64,000 nucleotides of DNA from Paenibacillus sp. JNUCC-31 (GCF_014844075.1 NZ_CP062165.1:6262001-6326000), one strand, 5' to 3'; positions 35,916 to 44,551 are shown, counted from the stretch's first letter. Made by a program: numbers and translations. Notes: generated by a model from the letters alone, not told the origin.

Positions 35916-37013
35916 ATGGCAAAAGACGGAATGTTCTATGCTCCAAAGAGTGTGAAAAAAGAGGTAGTATGCGGCCCTGGGGAATTTGTCATCGGGGCAG
36001 TTGCACTGGATCACGGGCACATCTATGGCATGGTTGGCGGTCTGGTGGAGGCTGGGGCAACGCTCAAATGGGTATATGATCCTGACCCGGCTAAAGTCGA
36101 GGCTTTTCGGAAACAGTTCCCGCAGGCACAGATCGCTGCAACGGAAGCGGATGTACTTGCAGACGATGAAGTGCAGCTCATAGCTGGAGCAGCCATCACA
36201 TCGGAACGTGCGCCACTCGGCATGAGAGTCATGGCCGCAGGCAAAGATTATTTTACGGACAAAGCCCCCTTTACCACACTGGATCAACTGGCCCTTGCGC
36301 GTGAAGAGGTCAAACGCACTGGGAAGAAGTATATGGTCTACTATAGTGAGCGTCTTCACGTTGAAAGTGCGATCTATGCCGGACAACTGATCGAACAGGG
36401 AGCCATCGGCAAGGTTGTACAGGTTATGGGGACGGGGCCGCATCGATTGAATGCGGGTGGTCGGCCTGAATGGTTCTTCCAGCATGAAAAGTATGGCGGC
36501 ATCCTCTGTGATATTGGAAGTCATCAGATCGAGCAGTTTCTGACCTTTGCTTCGTGTACGGATGCAGAGGTAGGGTTCAGCAGGGTGCACAACTTCAATC
36601 ATCCACAATTCCCGGAACTTGAGGACTTTGGCGAAGCATCACTGATCGGTAACAATGGCGCTTCCGGTTACTTCCGGGTGGACTGGTTTACACCGGATGG
36701 TTTGGGTACCTGGGGAGATGGGCGAACGGTTATTTTGGGAACAGATGGTTACATTGAACTGCGTAAGTATATCGACGTGGCGAGAGAGCGTGAAGGCGAT
36801 CAGGTGTACCTGGTTAACCATGAAGGAGAATATCGCTATAGCGTCAAAGGACAGGTCGGTTATCCGTTCTTCGGAGAACTCATCCGGGATTGTCTGAATC
36901 GAACAGAGATCGCGATGACACAGGAGCATGCGTTTAAGGCGGCAGAACTCTGTTTGATTGCGCAGCATAAGGCAATGAGCGAGAGAGTGGTATGGAGTAG
37001 TGGTGTGAAGTGA
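35916..37013 (+). CDS. Gfo/Idh/MocA-family protein, divergent
   Basis: A 365-residue relative of the previous gene. It begins with about 25 extra residues before VIGAVALDHGHIYGMVGGL. The catalytic lysine motif is FTDKAPF instead of EKP, and GGILCDIGSHQIEQFLTF marks the C-terminal domain. This subclass is found beside sugar isomerases in Bacillales; its reaction is not established. AAGGATGG lies upstream of the ATG. It is the last backbone gene before the cassette array. Confidence 0.85.
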   Translation: MAKDGMFYAPKSVKKEVVCGPGEFVIGAVALDHGHIYGMVGGLVEAGATLKWVYDPDPAKVEAFRKQFPQAQIAATEADVLADDEVQLIAGAAITSERAPLGMRVMAAGKDYFTDKAPFTTLDQLALAREEVKRTGKKYMVYYSERLHVESAIYAGQLIEQGAIGKVVQVMGTGPHRLNAGGRPEWFFQHEKYGGILCDIGSHQIEQFLTFASCTDAEVGFSRVHNFNHPQFPELEDFGEASLIGNNGASGYFRVDWFTPDGLGTWGDGRTVILGTDGYIELRKYIDVAREREGDQVYLVNHEGEYRYSVKGQVGYPFFGELIRDCLNRTEIAMTQEHAFKAAELCLIAQHKAMSERVVWSSGVK

Positions 37014-37049
37014 ACGGTTTTATGTAAAATAAAATAGTAATTATATTGG

Positions 37050-37080
37050 AGGGCGGCCTGATGTAAAGGCTGCCCTTTGG
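37050..37080 (+). terminator. Terminator at the edge of the cassette array
   Basis: AGGGCGGCCT pairs with AGGCTGCCCT with one wobble pair, followed by TTTGG. It closes the sugar operon 8 bp before the shared motif at 37088. Confidence 0.65.
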
Positions 37081-37087
37081 TTTGTTG

Positions 37088-37182
37088 TCGGCACTTCGCA
37101 AATGGAACAATATGGTTTATTATGTATGTAGTTCAGAAATTAAGTTGAATGTGTGGAGTTTGCGAAGTACATAAATTAGATG
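37088..37182. other. Candidate attI-like region of cassette array 1
   Basis: TCGGCACTTCGCA at 37088-37100 is repeated exactly in front of array 2 (61294), and in both places TATGG follows 9-10 bases later. An inverted copy of ACTTCGCAAA lies at 37159-37168. The first cassette begins at the GTTATATG starting at 37182. Position and the shared motif suggest the primary insertion site, but no attI consensus is available for comparison. Confidence 0.4.
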
Positions 37183-37244
37183 TTATATGAAAGATCGGAA
37201 AAACAAGTAATTCAATAAAATTAAAGAAATAGAGGATGAATTCT

Positions 37245-37532
37245 GTGGCAATCTGTATTAAATTCAAGTTATATAGAATGGATGATAACAAAGCAGTATA
37301 TGCGTATGGGGATTGTTCAGAAAACTTGGAGGGACTATTTGAACTAGATTTAGAAAAATTAATATCAGGCGAGATTCCAAGTGATACGGATATGAGGGAA
37401 GTAGTGAAAGTAATTAAACCATGCATAAGTGATATAGATTACCAACATAAAGCAAACAGGGCATTTAGTAAAATCTATAAACATTATAAAGAGGCAAGAA
37501 CTTATTTATTAGAAGGCGGTTATTATGCATAG
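37245..37532 (+). CDS. Cassette 1: hypothetical protein, 95 aa
   Basis: A small soluble protein (VAICIKFKLYRMDDNKAVYAYG at the start). GTG at 37245 is chosen because GAGG lies 9 bases upstream; an in-frame ATG at 37236 sits on that site. A C-terminal helix (ANRAFSKIYKHYKEARTYL) is predicted. No family recognised; it could be an immunity-type protein, but nothing shows it. The cassette (37183-37749) begins GTTATATGAAAGATCGG and the complement of its end reads GTTATATGATGGATCGG. Confidence 0.65.
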   Translation: MAICIKFKLYRMDDNKAVYAYGDCSENLEGLFELDLEKLISGEIPSDTDMREVVKVIKPCISDIDYQHKANRAFSKIYKHYKEARTYLLEGGYYA

Positions 37533-37598
37533 ATTTTACTGATTAACACAATGAATAAACACAAAGTTGTGGAAGTAGTTCAAGATGCCCGATCCATC

Positions 37599-37755
37599 AT
37601 ATAACACATTATCTACGCTGCGGGCTCTGCCCTTGGTTCGCAAGATGGAGTAGTCAGAGAAGTGGAATCAGCTCACAACCCTACGAGGCTAAGTCCGTTG
37701 GACCCGGCGTGCGCGCCTTAAGCCTCTCGGGTTCGTAGATACACAAACGTTATGT
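37599..37755 (+). repeat. attC-like site 1
   Basis: 157 bp. R'' ATATAAC, then TATCTACG, a variable centre with several hairpins, then CGTAGATA and R' GTTATGT. The inner arms TATCTACG / CGTAGATA pair perfectly. Confidence 0.85.
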
Positions 37756-37791
37756 GAAATCACTTGAAATCCATTAAATAAAGGAGAAGCT

Positions 37792-38310
37792 ATGACCGAA
37801 TTGCCAAGAAGAATACACATCATTGGCTCTACTGGAAGTGGTAAAACATATCTAGCTAAAAATTTATCTAAACAATTGGACATTCCTCACTATGAACTAG
37901 ACAAGGTAATGTGGAGTAGTTCAGTAGAAATGGCAGGGAAAAATTCTCCTGAAGTTCGTGACAAACTATTAAATGAAATAATAGTAAAAGACTCTTGGAT
38001 TGTTGAAGGAGTTTATTACAAGTGGCTGGCTGAGAGTTTCGATTTAGCGGACAAAATTATATTTTTAACACCAAACACTTTTGTAAGAGACTTAAGAATA
38101 ATTAATAGATTTATTAAACAAAGAATAGATATTGAAAAGTCTAATTATAGACAAACACTAAAAGGACTATTGGAAATGATTAAATGGAATCATGGATTTG
38201 AAGCGCAGAAAAAGAAGGAGATCTTAGAAATATTAAAACCGTATGATTACAAATTAGAAATATTAAAGAATAATAATGCAAAATCAATGAGAGTAATTCA
38301 AAGAAGCTGA
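37792..38310 (+). CDS. Cassette 2: P-loop kinase-like protein
   Basis: A 172-residue nucleotide-binding protein resembling DNA-topology-modulation/FlaR and adenylate-kinase-like proteins. Walker A is GSTGSGKT at residues 11-18; the aspartate of YELDKVMW at about 40 is typical of this group, and DKIIFLTPN follows as the third strand. The substrate is unknown. AAGGAG lies 6 bases before the ATG. The cassette ends are complementary over 14 of 16 bases (GTTATGTG...TCACT). Confidence 0.8.
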   Translation: MTELPRRIHIIGSTGSGKTYLAKNLSKQLDIPHYELDKVMWSSSVEMAGKNSPEVRDKLLNEIIVKDSWIVEGVYYKWLAESFDLADKIIFLTPNTFVRDLRIINRFIKQRIDIEKSNYRQTLKGLLEMIKWNHGFEAQKKKEILEILKPYDYKLEILKNNNAKSMRVIQRS

Positions 38311-38318
38311 GTGACCTC

Positions 38319-38433
38319 ACATAACATAATATTCAAGCAGCGGCTCCTTTGGAGCCTTGGTCTTCAAGGTGGATTTCGAAGAGGCATTTCAGTAGACAAC
38401 CCCTTCGGGTTCATGAATACAGAAACGTTATGT
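38319..38433 (+). repeat. attC-like site 2
   Basis: 115 bp. R'' ACATAAC, ATAA spacer, TATTCAAGC arm; at the other end TTCATGAATA, CAGAAAC, R' GTTATGT. Closely related in its whole length to sites 7 and 11. Confidence 0.88.
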
Positions 38434-38534
38434 GAAACTTCTGTAATGCGTATTAGGTCAAATGCATGTAATCAGAATTAAAGAAAGTGAAGATAAGTAT
38501 ATTCTATTTTTATTGCTTGAAGAAGGAGATTTAA

Positions 38535-38771
38535 ATGAAATTCATTGAAATTGGAATAGGTAACAAATGGTTTGTTAGAACTGAAACTGAATTAAATGAT
38601 GGAACTGAATTTGAAACTAAAGGTATAGTAAGACCAATTCAATGCCAGTCTATTTATTTGCGAGTTTGGATAGGAAAAAAAGTATATATCTATGACTCAA
38701 AAGAGGGGTTTAAAAAGACAGAAAAGAATAGGAATGAAATTAAAATAATATTCGGAATAAAAAGTCTTTAA
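38535..38771 (+). CDS. Cassette 3: hypothetical protein, 78 aa
   Basis: A small strand-rich protein (MKFIEIGIGNKWFVRTETEL, then IYLRVWIGKKVYIYDSKEGFKK). AAGGAG lies 7 bases before the ATG. The pattern resembles small SH3-like or phage-type hypothetical proteins, without a recognised family. Downstream of the stop, 38772-38879 is cassette filler. Cassette ends: GTTATGTGAAACTTC versus the complement GTTATGCGAAGCTTC. Confidence 0.65.
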   Translation: MKFIEIGIGNKWFVRTETELNDGTEFETKGIVRPIQCQSIYLRVWIGKKVYIYDSKEGFKKTEKNRNEIKIIFGIKSL

Positions 38772-38879
38772 AAAGTACAAAAATGTGTAAAGAACATCAA
38801 AGATCTGAAGAATTATTGAAACTAATTTAAATGAGGATATAAGAAGTTTGATTGAATAATCGAAGAGGACAGAAGCTTC

Positions 38880-38975
38880 GCATAACATAATATTCACGCT
38901 GCGGACATCCGTCCTTGGTCTGGCATTCGCCAGACACCCAGCATACGCTAGGTCGTGAATACAGGAACGTTATCG
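38880..38975 (+). repeat. attC-like site 3
   Basis: 96 bp. R'' GCATAAC, TATTCACGC arm, three inner hairpins (GCGGAC/GTCC, GTCTGGC/GCCAGAC, CCAGC/GCT), GTGAATA arm, CAGGAAC, R' GTTATCG. Confidence 0.88.
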
Positions 38976-38999
38976 TAAATTCCATAAGGAGCGAAAATC

Positions 39000-39605
39000 A
39001 TGGACAATCTAGTAAGAAATATAATTTATTCATCAATCAAAAATTTTTTTGAGAATGAAAGTGACTTCTTTGATTATACAAGTCAAACAGGAATGACAGA
39101 ATGGAATCTGACTCATCATTTGTGCAACGAACTTAGTAAGTATTTTCTTTGGTTGAATAAAGAAGTAGATGTAGCAAAAAGAAATTACGACAATAAAAGG
39201 CCTGATATTATTTTTCATAAAAGAAGAACGAATAAGTTCAATTTCTTAGTTGTTGAAGCTAAGAAAAATCCTAATGACAAGCAACTGGATATAATCAAGC
39301 TCAAAAACAATTGGATGGTGAGACCGCTTAATTACCGCTTTGGAGTATACATTAATATTTGGGGGAAAGGTGAATTTGAGGCGATCTTAATTACAAGAGA
39401 TGGTTCAGAAATAAAAATTGATGAAACTACTAGTAAATACATACCACCTACAATCATAAGCCAACAATTTGTAGATAGTATTAAAAAAACTATAGATGAG
39501 ATAGGTATAGAACCAAGAGATGAACCTTTAAATAGATCCTTAGAAGAAAAATTGGACAATGAAATTTTGAGAGGGTTTTCGTTAGAAGAATGGAACATCC
39601 GATAA
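39000..39605 (+). CDS. Cassette 4: PD-(D/E)XK nuclease-like protein
   Basis: A 201-residue protein. KRPDIIFHKR, FLVVEAKK at about residues 80 and 86, resembles the D...ExK core of the PD-(D/E)XK nuclease fold seen in restriction-type and HsdR-like N-terminal domains. Partner methyltransferase genes are absent. It may be a lone defence nuclease or a non-catalytic relative. AAGGAGC precedes the ATG. Its stop codon lies inside the R'' box of site 4. A second copy occurs at 43059-44497. Confidence 0.65.
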   Translation: MDNLVRNIIYSSIKNFFENESDFFDYTSQTGMTEWNLTHHLCNELSKYFLWLNKEVDVAKRNYDNKRPDIIFHKRRTNKFNFLVVEAKKNPNDKQLDIIKLKNNWMVRPLNYRFGVYINIWGKGEFEAILITRDGSEIKIDETTSKYIPPTIISQQFVDSIKKTIDEIGIEPRDEPLNRSLEEKLDNEILRGFSLEEWNIR

Positions 39606-39695
39606 CATAATATTCATGCTGTGGGCATATGCCCTTGGTCCGACATGCGTCGGACACCCAGCATACGCTGGGTCGTGAATACAGGAAAGTTAGAT
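39600..39695 (+). repeat. attC-like site 4
   Basis: 96 bp. R'' CGATAAC, TATTCATGC arm, hairpins GGGCATATGCCC and GTCCGACATGCGTCGGAC, GTGAATA arm, CAGGAAA, R' GTTAGAT. Confidence 0.9.
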
Positions 39696-39744
39696 GAAAT
39701 TACGATGCAAGTTCTTATCAAAATCAAAAACTATGAGGTGCATA

Positions 39745-40251
39745 ATGCCAAGACTAATTACATTGGCTGATGGAAGATCAGTAGAAGTTGAATGTGTAAG
39801 CTGCGCATTGACAAGTGGTTTGATTTCTTCAACAGGTGGAGTAATTTTTGAATCAAGCAACTTTCATGTCCATCAGGATATTGCTTATCCAATTAAAGGG
39901 TTAGTTATATTGGCTTCAAAGAGGCATTTTTACTGCATGGATGAATTAACAGATGAAGAGCGATTAGAATTTATTTCGTTAATCCATAAGCTCAGAAGTG
40001 AACAAAGAAAACGATTGGGAATTGATAAGGTCTATTATTTTTATAATGAAGATACAACACATCACTTTCATTTATGGATGGTTCCTAGATATGAATGGAT
40101 GTACCAATTTGGAAATTCAGTAGAATCATTAAGACCGGCATTATTACATGCAAGGAATAATATGAATGACGATGAGAATATGAAGAGTGTAGAAGAAGGG
40201 GTTAGCATGCTAAGAGAGGGCATGAGGGATTTTGTGAGTAGCTCAAGGTAA
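39745..40251 (+). CDS. Cassette 5: HIT-family protein
   Basis: A 168-residue histidine-triad nucleotide-binding protein. The motif HHFHLWMVPRY (about residue 113) supplies H-x-H-x-x-x; the third histidine of the classical triad is replaced by M. It would hydrolyse or bind AMP-type conjugates. GAGGTG lies 5 bases before the ATG at 39745 (MPRLITLADGRSVEVECVSC); an upstream in-frame ATG at 39694 lies inside the recombination site. Ends: GTTAGATG...TTAC complementary over 13 of 15 bases. Confidence 0.78.
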   Translation: MPRLITLADGRSVEVECVSCALTSGLISSTGGVIFESSNFHVHQDIAYPIKGLVILASKRHFYCMDELTDEERLEFISLIHKLRSEQRKRLGIDKVYYFYNEDTTHHFHLWMVPRYEWMYQFGNSVESLRPALLHARNNMNDDENMKSVEEGVSMLREGMRDFVSSSR

Positions 40252-40255
40252 CTCC

Positions 40256-40417
40256 ATCTAACAACGTATTCACGCATCGGGGCATTCGCCCCTCGGTTCG
40301 GCCGCGGATTTTCGGGGAAGCGGAATCAGCCGGACAACCCTGCGAGCCTAAGTCTGACGACCCGTTCCCTACGGTCACTTAAGCCTCTCGGGTTCGTGAA
40401 TGCGTAAAACGTTATAG
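40256..40417 (+). repeat. attC-like site 5
   Basis: 162 bp. R'' ATCTAAC, TATTCACGC arm, GGGGCATTCGCCCC hairpin and a longer centre, CGTGAATGCG arm, R' GTTATAG. Confidence 0.85.
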
Positions 40418-40483
40418 GAAATCAGCGCAAGAAATTAATTGATGAATTAACCTAAAGGGCAGTTATGCTTAGTGGAAATGAGC

Positions 40484-40523
40484 AAAAGCAGCTTATCCTC
40501 TGACGAGGAACGAGCTGCTTTTT
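40484..40523. terminator. Terminator inside cassette 6
   Basis: AAAAGCAGCT pairs with AGCTGCTTTT with an inner CCTC/GAGG stem. It lies beyond the stop of the minus-strand gene of this cassette and could also stop rightward read-through. Confidence 0.7.
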
Positions 40524-40625
40524 ACTCTTCTATCTTTTTTTCCATTTTGAAGTACCCATTCCCTCAAAATAGAGGTTTTTGCAGGGCTCTCTATTCAGGT
40601 GCGAAAAATTATTGCCAATACGGTA

Positions 40626-41051
40626 TTAGGTTCTCGTTTTAACGGCTAACCCACTAAACGATATCGGCCCAACAACATCGGCTCTTGTATTTGTAGTAAG
40701 ATTTTCTGCTGTGACTGTGTAAACATGGGTACCAGCTATTACATTTCTATCTTCCGCCTGGAACGTAACAGCATAATTTTGTTCAGAGCCAGCAGATTCG
40801 ATACCTTGTTGTGTGTTGAAAATCTCTCTTCCATCGCGGAAGATTCTAAAGAGTATTTGTGCAATACCAGTGACACCTCGAACACCCACGGTTGCTACCA
40901 AATCTACCCGATTACGTTGAGAATTGACTGGAATCCGTATAGTGATTGTTGCAAGGCGAGATCTTGCTGGTGAACGACGGATAATAAATGAGTTTGCTAA
41001 GTTGAATCTACGGCGCGGCTGGACGGCAGCTTTATCGAGAATACGTACCAA
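40626..41051 (-). CDS. Cassette 6: hypothetical strand-rich protein, opposite orientation
   Basis: A 141-residue protein rich in beta strands (RLATITIRIPVNSQRNRVDLVATVGV, GTHVYTVTAENLTTNTRADVVGPISFSGLAV). The C-terminal pattern is like that of some exosporium or spore-surface proteins, an impression only. TTG at 41051 is chosen because AAAGGAG lies 8 bases upstream. It is the only cassette gene on the minus strand and has its own terminator, so it is independent of an upstream array promoter. Cassette ends match over 15 of 18 bases. Confidence 0.65.
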   Translation of the reverse strand: MVRILDKAAVQPRRRFNLANSFIIRRSPARSRLATITIRIPVNSQRNRVDLVATVGVRGVTGIAQILFRIFRDGREIFNTQQGIESAGSEQNYAVTFQAEDRNVIAGTHVYTVTAENLTTNTRADVVGPISFSGLAVKTRT

Positions 41052-41361
41052 AATATCAACTCCTTTTATTTGATATCTCCAAGATATGTTGAACAAAAAG
41101 AGAATGATTGGACAATTATGTAAGATGCTTTAATTTGATTCAAATAGATTATGAACAATGGTAAAGAGCATATTACAGGTGGTGGTGAATAAGGGACGTA
41201 CAAGAAATCCTAACCATTCAACGTATTTCACGACTGTAATGTTACTAACTAAATAATTGTTATCCACCAGGAGCGCCTCAGCGGACACGGAATGAGTTGA
41301 GTTAACGGGAAGCGATAGTTAAGAAACAATGATTTTGTATTTCGAAGAAGGCGCTGGCATC

Positions 41362-41507
41362 CTATAACACAATATTCGCGCTGCGGGCCGTTGGCCCTTG
41401 ATCTGCCAGGAGTTTTTTCGAAGAAGAGGAGACAGGCAGATACATCCATTCCCCTAAGATAGGAGCTATCTAGGGGAATGGACGTCGCTAATACAAGAAT
41501 GTTATAC
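41362..41507 (+). repeat. attC-like site 6
   Basis: 146 bp. R'' CTATAAC, TATTCGCGC arm, GGGCCGTTGGCCC hairpin, CATTCCCCTAAGATAG with its complement near the 3' side, GTCGCTAATA arm, R' GTTATAC. Confidence 0.8.
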
Positions 41508-41547
41508 GTAATTAGAAGACCACGTAATTAAAAGAGGAGCGAAAAAA

Positions 41548-42420
41548 TTGAGTAATAGCATATTTGTTGCTTTATTGAATAGAAGAATAGAGAGCTTTGT
41601 TTCAACCTACATAGAAGATAGTAGGTCTTTATTCTTTAAACAAGACTCTTTATATCATCCAGGTGAATACGGTAGATACAGAGAGCAAACTTTTAAAGAA
41701 CTATTAAAACACGTTATTAATTCGAATTATGATATATCTGAAGGTTTTGTTATAACTAGTAAAGATCATATTAGCACGCAATGTGACGTTGTGGTTTATG
41801 AAGGGGAAGATACTCCGCTATTGCGAAATGATATTTCACAATTCTTTACAATTGAGAGTGTTTTGTCTATAGGTGAAATTAAATCAGATTTGAGTAAAGC
41901 TCAGTTTAAAGATGCTTTGAAAAAATTAGCTATAAATAAAATGTTAAGAAATGATGCCTCTAGCACCATTAAAGCAAAGAGAGGATCATTTATAGAGTAT
42001 GAGCAGTTAGTATCCTTCTTGGTATGTAAAAAGCTTAATTTCGATATAAGCACTATCGACTTTGATGAATTGTATAATGGTATAGAACATCAGTATCGTC
42101 ACAATGCAATTCTTAGTTTAGAGCAAGGCGTTTGGACATATATACTTCGATTTAAAGATTTTCCAGAACCTATGAGAAGTCATACAGAATCGATTGGTAT
42201 CAAAATGGATTCTTCTGTTATATATGAACATCCTATACATGGAGAGAATGACTCAATATACTTTTGCGAAAATTCATTCTTTAATTATGATGAAATGAAT
42301 ATTTATAATCATATTAGAAAATTTTTATTGATTATAGGTACTGCCATTGAAAGAACTAATTTATACAATTCAGAAATGCTGTTGTATTTAGATGAACTTA
42401 CAGATGAAATTTTTATTTAG
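41548..42420 (+). CDS. Cassette 7: DUF6602-like protein
   Basis: A 290-residue protein. HPGEYGRYREQTFKELLKHV, SEGFVITSKDHISTQCDVVVYEG and FFTIESVLSIGEIKSDLSK match the pattern of DUF6602 proteins, whose core (CDVVVY...GEIKS) looks like a restriction-endonuclease fold. A nuclease or nuclease-like defence role is possible but unproven. Start ATT-free; TTG at 41548 follows GAGGAGCG. The region after the stop is not a normal cassette end but runs into a decayed second gene. Confidence 0.7.
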   Translation: MSNSIFVALLNRRIESFVSTYIEDSRSLFFKQDSLYHPGEYGRYREQTFKELLKHVINSNYDISEGFVITSKDHISTQCDVVVYEGEDTPLLRNDISQFFTIESVLSIGEIKSDLSKAQFKDALKKLAINKMLRNDASSTIKAKRGSFIEYEQLVSFLVCKKLNFDISTIDFDELYNGIEHQYRHNAILSLEQGVWTYILRFKDFPEPMRSHTESIGIKMDSSVIYEHPIHGENDSIYFCENSFFNYDEMNIYNHIRKFLLIIGTAIERTNLYNSEMLLYLDELTDEIFI

Positions 42421-42643
42421 GTTAATATCTACAACATAAATAAGGTTAATCTTGTTGCAATATACTCGCTCCAAATCAGATCTGCATCATTCATGATGAT
42501 TTTTTTTAAGTACAACATGTTTGGGGTCGAAGATTTAGAAGACTTATTCATCCACACTGATGATAAAGTTAGTCAAGTTACTTATGCTTATGACAAAATT
42601 CATGATGAATAAGATGTATAGCATTCTGTTTCATTTCAGTATT

Positions 42644-42864
42644 ATAAATAATAGGAATTTAATGATTTTATCAGTAATTATAAGTATTTAGATGGGGTTT
42701 GGGATTGCTTATCTCCAATACTGCATGATATGTACGCAACTTATAGTAATTGGGATGAAGTCTCAGTTTTTAGCGAATTAGCCCAAACAGTGAGAAAACT
42801 ATGGGAAAACGTTGGTATAAGTATTGAGAATTCAGGATACCAATTGAAAGTAACAATAAAATAG
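42644..42864 (+). pseudogene. Decayed gene remnant fused to cassette 7
   Basis: An open frame without a start (NYKYLDGVWDCLSPILHDM ... SGYQLKVTIK) preceded by stops and a separate 33-codon piece at about 42518-42613. It looks like the C-terminal part of a lost cassette gene. The cassette start at 41501 (GTTATACG) does not match the end at site 7 (complement GTTATCAG), so two cassettes have fused and the attC between them is lost. Confidence 0.55.
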
Positions 42865-42912
42865 AAGCTTGGGACTGAAGATTAAGAATATTTAGAAGCA
42901 AATACTGACATC

Positions 42913-43027
42913 TGATAACATAATATTCAAGCAGCGGCTCCTTCTGAGCATGGGTCTGCGGATGGACTTCGAGGAGGAATTTCAGCAGACAACCCCTTTG
43001 GGGTTCATGAATACAGGAACGTTATCG
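42913..43027 (+). repeat. attC-like site 7
   Basis: 115 bp. R'' TGATAAC, TATTCAAGC arm, ATGAATA arm, CAGGAAC, R' GTTATCG. Its centre is like sites 2 and 11 and unlike site 3, although the cassette that follows is the same as the one after site 3. Confidence 0.88.
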
Positions 43028-43491
43028 TAAATTCCATAAGAAGCGAGGAGCGAAAATCATGGACAATCTGGTAAGAAATATAATTTACTCATCAATCAAA
43101 AATTTTTTTGAGAATGAAAGTGACTTCTTTGATTATACAAGTCAAACAGGAATGACAGAATGGAATCTGACTCATCATTTGTGCAACGAACTTAGTAAGT
43201 ATTTTCTTTGGTTGAATAAAGAAGTAGATGTAGCAAAAAGAAATTACGACAATAAAAGGCCTGATATTATTTTTCATAAAAGAAGAACGAATAAGTTCAA
43301 TTTCTTAGTTGTTGAAGCTAAGAAAAATCCTAATGACAAGCAACTGGATATAATCAAGCTCAAAAACAATTGGATGGTGAGACCGCTTAATTACCGCTTT
43401 GGAGAATACATTAATATTTGGGGGAAAGGTGAATTTGAGGCGATCTTAATTACAAGAGATGGTTCAGAAATAAAAATTGATGAAACTACTA

Positions 43492-44322
43492 GGGTGTGTC
43501 TTCAAACTCAGGCAAGCCACACCATGATGGATGCCAGAGTCAAAAAAGCCTTGAACGTACACGCTAATTTATCGTAGCGAGTCGCTAGACGACGATAGTT
43601 TTTCACTTTATTGAAGAAGCATTCCACTAAATGACGTTCTTTATAGATATCTCGATCATGTGGCTGAATCTCTCGGCGATTTTTCTTGCTTGGAATCACT
43701 GTAATCGCCTGTTGCTCGTCCAAAAGTGTCCGAATCGCATTCGTATCATACGCTCGATCGGCTAACACTTGCTTCATCTTCAGTTTCATGGCTTGAAGAA
43801 GCTCATAGCCCTGAACGGAGTCATGAGCTTCACCACCCGTTAATTCAAAACGAAGTGGATTTCCTAACGCATCGACCAAGGCATGAATTTTGGTGCTTAG
43901 TCCACCACGGGAACGTCCGATCGCTTGCTTGCTTTGCCCCCTTTTGCGCCCGATCCATGCTGATGAACGCGCACGATCGTGGCATCAATCATGATGCTTT
44001 CCTCGTCAGCATCCAGGGAGACATGCTTCAGCACCTCATCCCAAATCCCCGCTTTCTGCCAGCGTCGAAAGCGGGTGTAGACGGATTTCCAATGGGGAAA
44101 GTGGTCAGGTAGATCACGCCATGGGGCGCCTGAACGTGCAACCCAAAGCATTGCATTTAACATGATTCGGTTGTCCCATGCGGGGCGTCCTCCTTGTGGT
44201 TTTCGTTCAGGTGGAAACAGGTCTTGAACTCGCTGCCATTGTGTCTCTTTTATTTCGTATCGAGTATTCATCTAAACTATTTAACCCATGTATTACCATT
44301 CAAACAGTTTGAAGACACGCCC
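43492..44322 (-). mobile_element. IS5-family (IS427 group) element, copy 1
   Basis: 831 bp with ends GGGTGTGTCTTCAAACT and its near complement AGTTTGAAGACACGCCC. The target TA is duplicated, as shown by comparison with the uninterrupted cassette 4 (CTAC-TA-GTAAA). Inserted in cassette 8. Confidence 0.92.
43508..44271 (-). CDS. IS427-group transposase, two frames joined by frameshifting
   Basis: The first frame (43897-44271, 124 residues) has the IS5-type start RYEIKETQWQRVQDLFPP and MIDATIVRVHQHG with the first catalytic aspartate. The second (43508-43879) has LADRAYDTNAIR and YKERHLVECFFNKVK, giving the remaining D and E. In IS427-group elements the two are fused by programmed frameshifting; the overlap here contains a run of G and A suitable for slippage (GGGGGCAAAGC). 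Both frames are intact. Confidence 0.88.
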
Positions 44323-44491
44323 TAGTAAATACATACCACCTACAATCATAAGCCAACAATTTGTAGATAGTATTAAAAAAACTATAGATGAGATAGGTAT
44401 AGAACCAAGAGATGAACCTTTAAATAGATCCTTAGAAGAAAAATTGGACAATGCAATTTTGAGAGGGTTTTCGTTAGAAGAATGGAACATC

Positions 44492-44551
44492 CGATAACAT
44501 AATATTCATGCTGCGGGCATACGCTGGGTCGTGAATACAGGAACGTTAACG
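44492..44551 (+). repeat. attC-like site 8, shortened
   Basis: 60 bp. R'' CGATAAC, TATTCATGCTGCGGGC, CGTGAATA, CAGGAAC, R' GTTAACG. It is site 4 with its central hairpins deleted, since both follow copies of the same cassette. Confidence 0.88.

Larger units (their letters stand above)
43059..44497 (+). pseudogene. Cassette 8: second copy of the cassette 4 gene, split by an IS
   Basis: Nearly identical to 39000-39605, with changes such as GTATAC to GAATAC and GAAATT to GCAATT. It is cut after 43491 by the IS427-group element and resumes at 44325. The duplicated unit starts at the GTTATCG of site 7 and ends just before the GTTA of site 8. It also carries an 8-bp insertion before the start codon (AGAAGCGAGGAG against AGGAG). 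Confidence 0.85.

Noticed and set aside
41220..41290. A further attC site near 41220 (CCTAACCATTCAACGTATTTCACG)
   Set aside because: It has an AAC and a TATTTCACG-like arm, but no paired 3' half could be matched.
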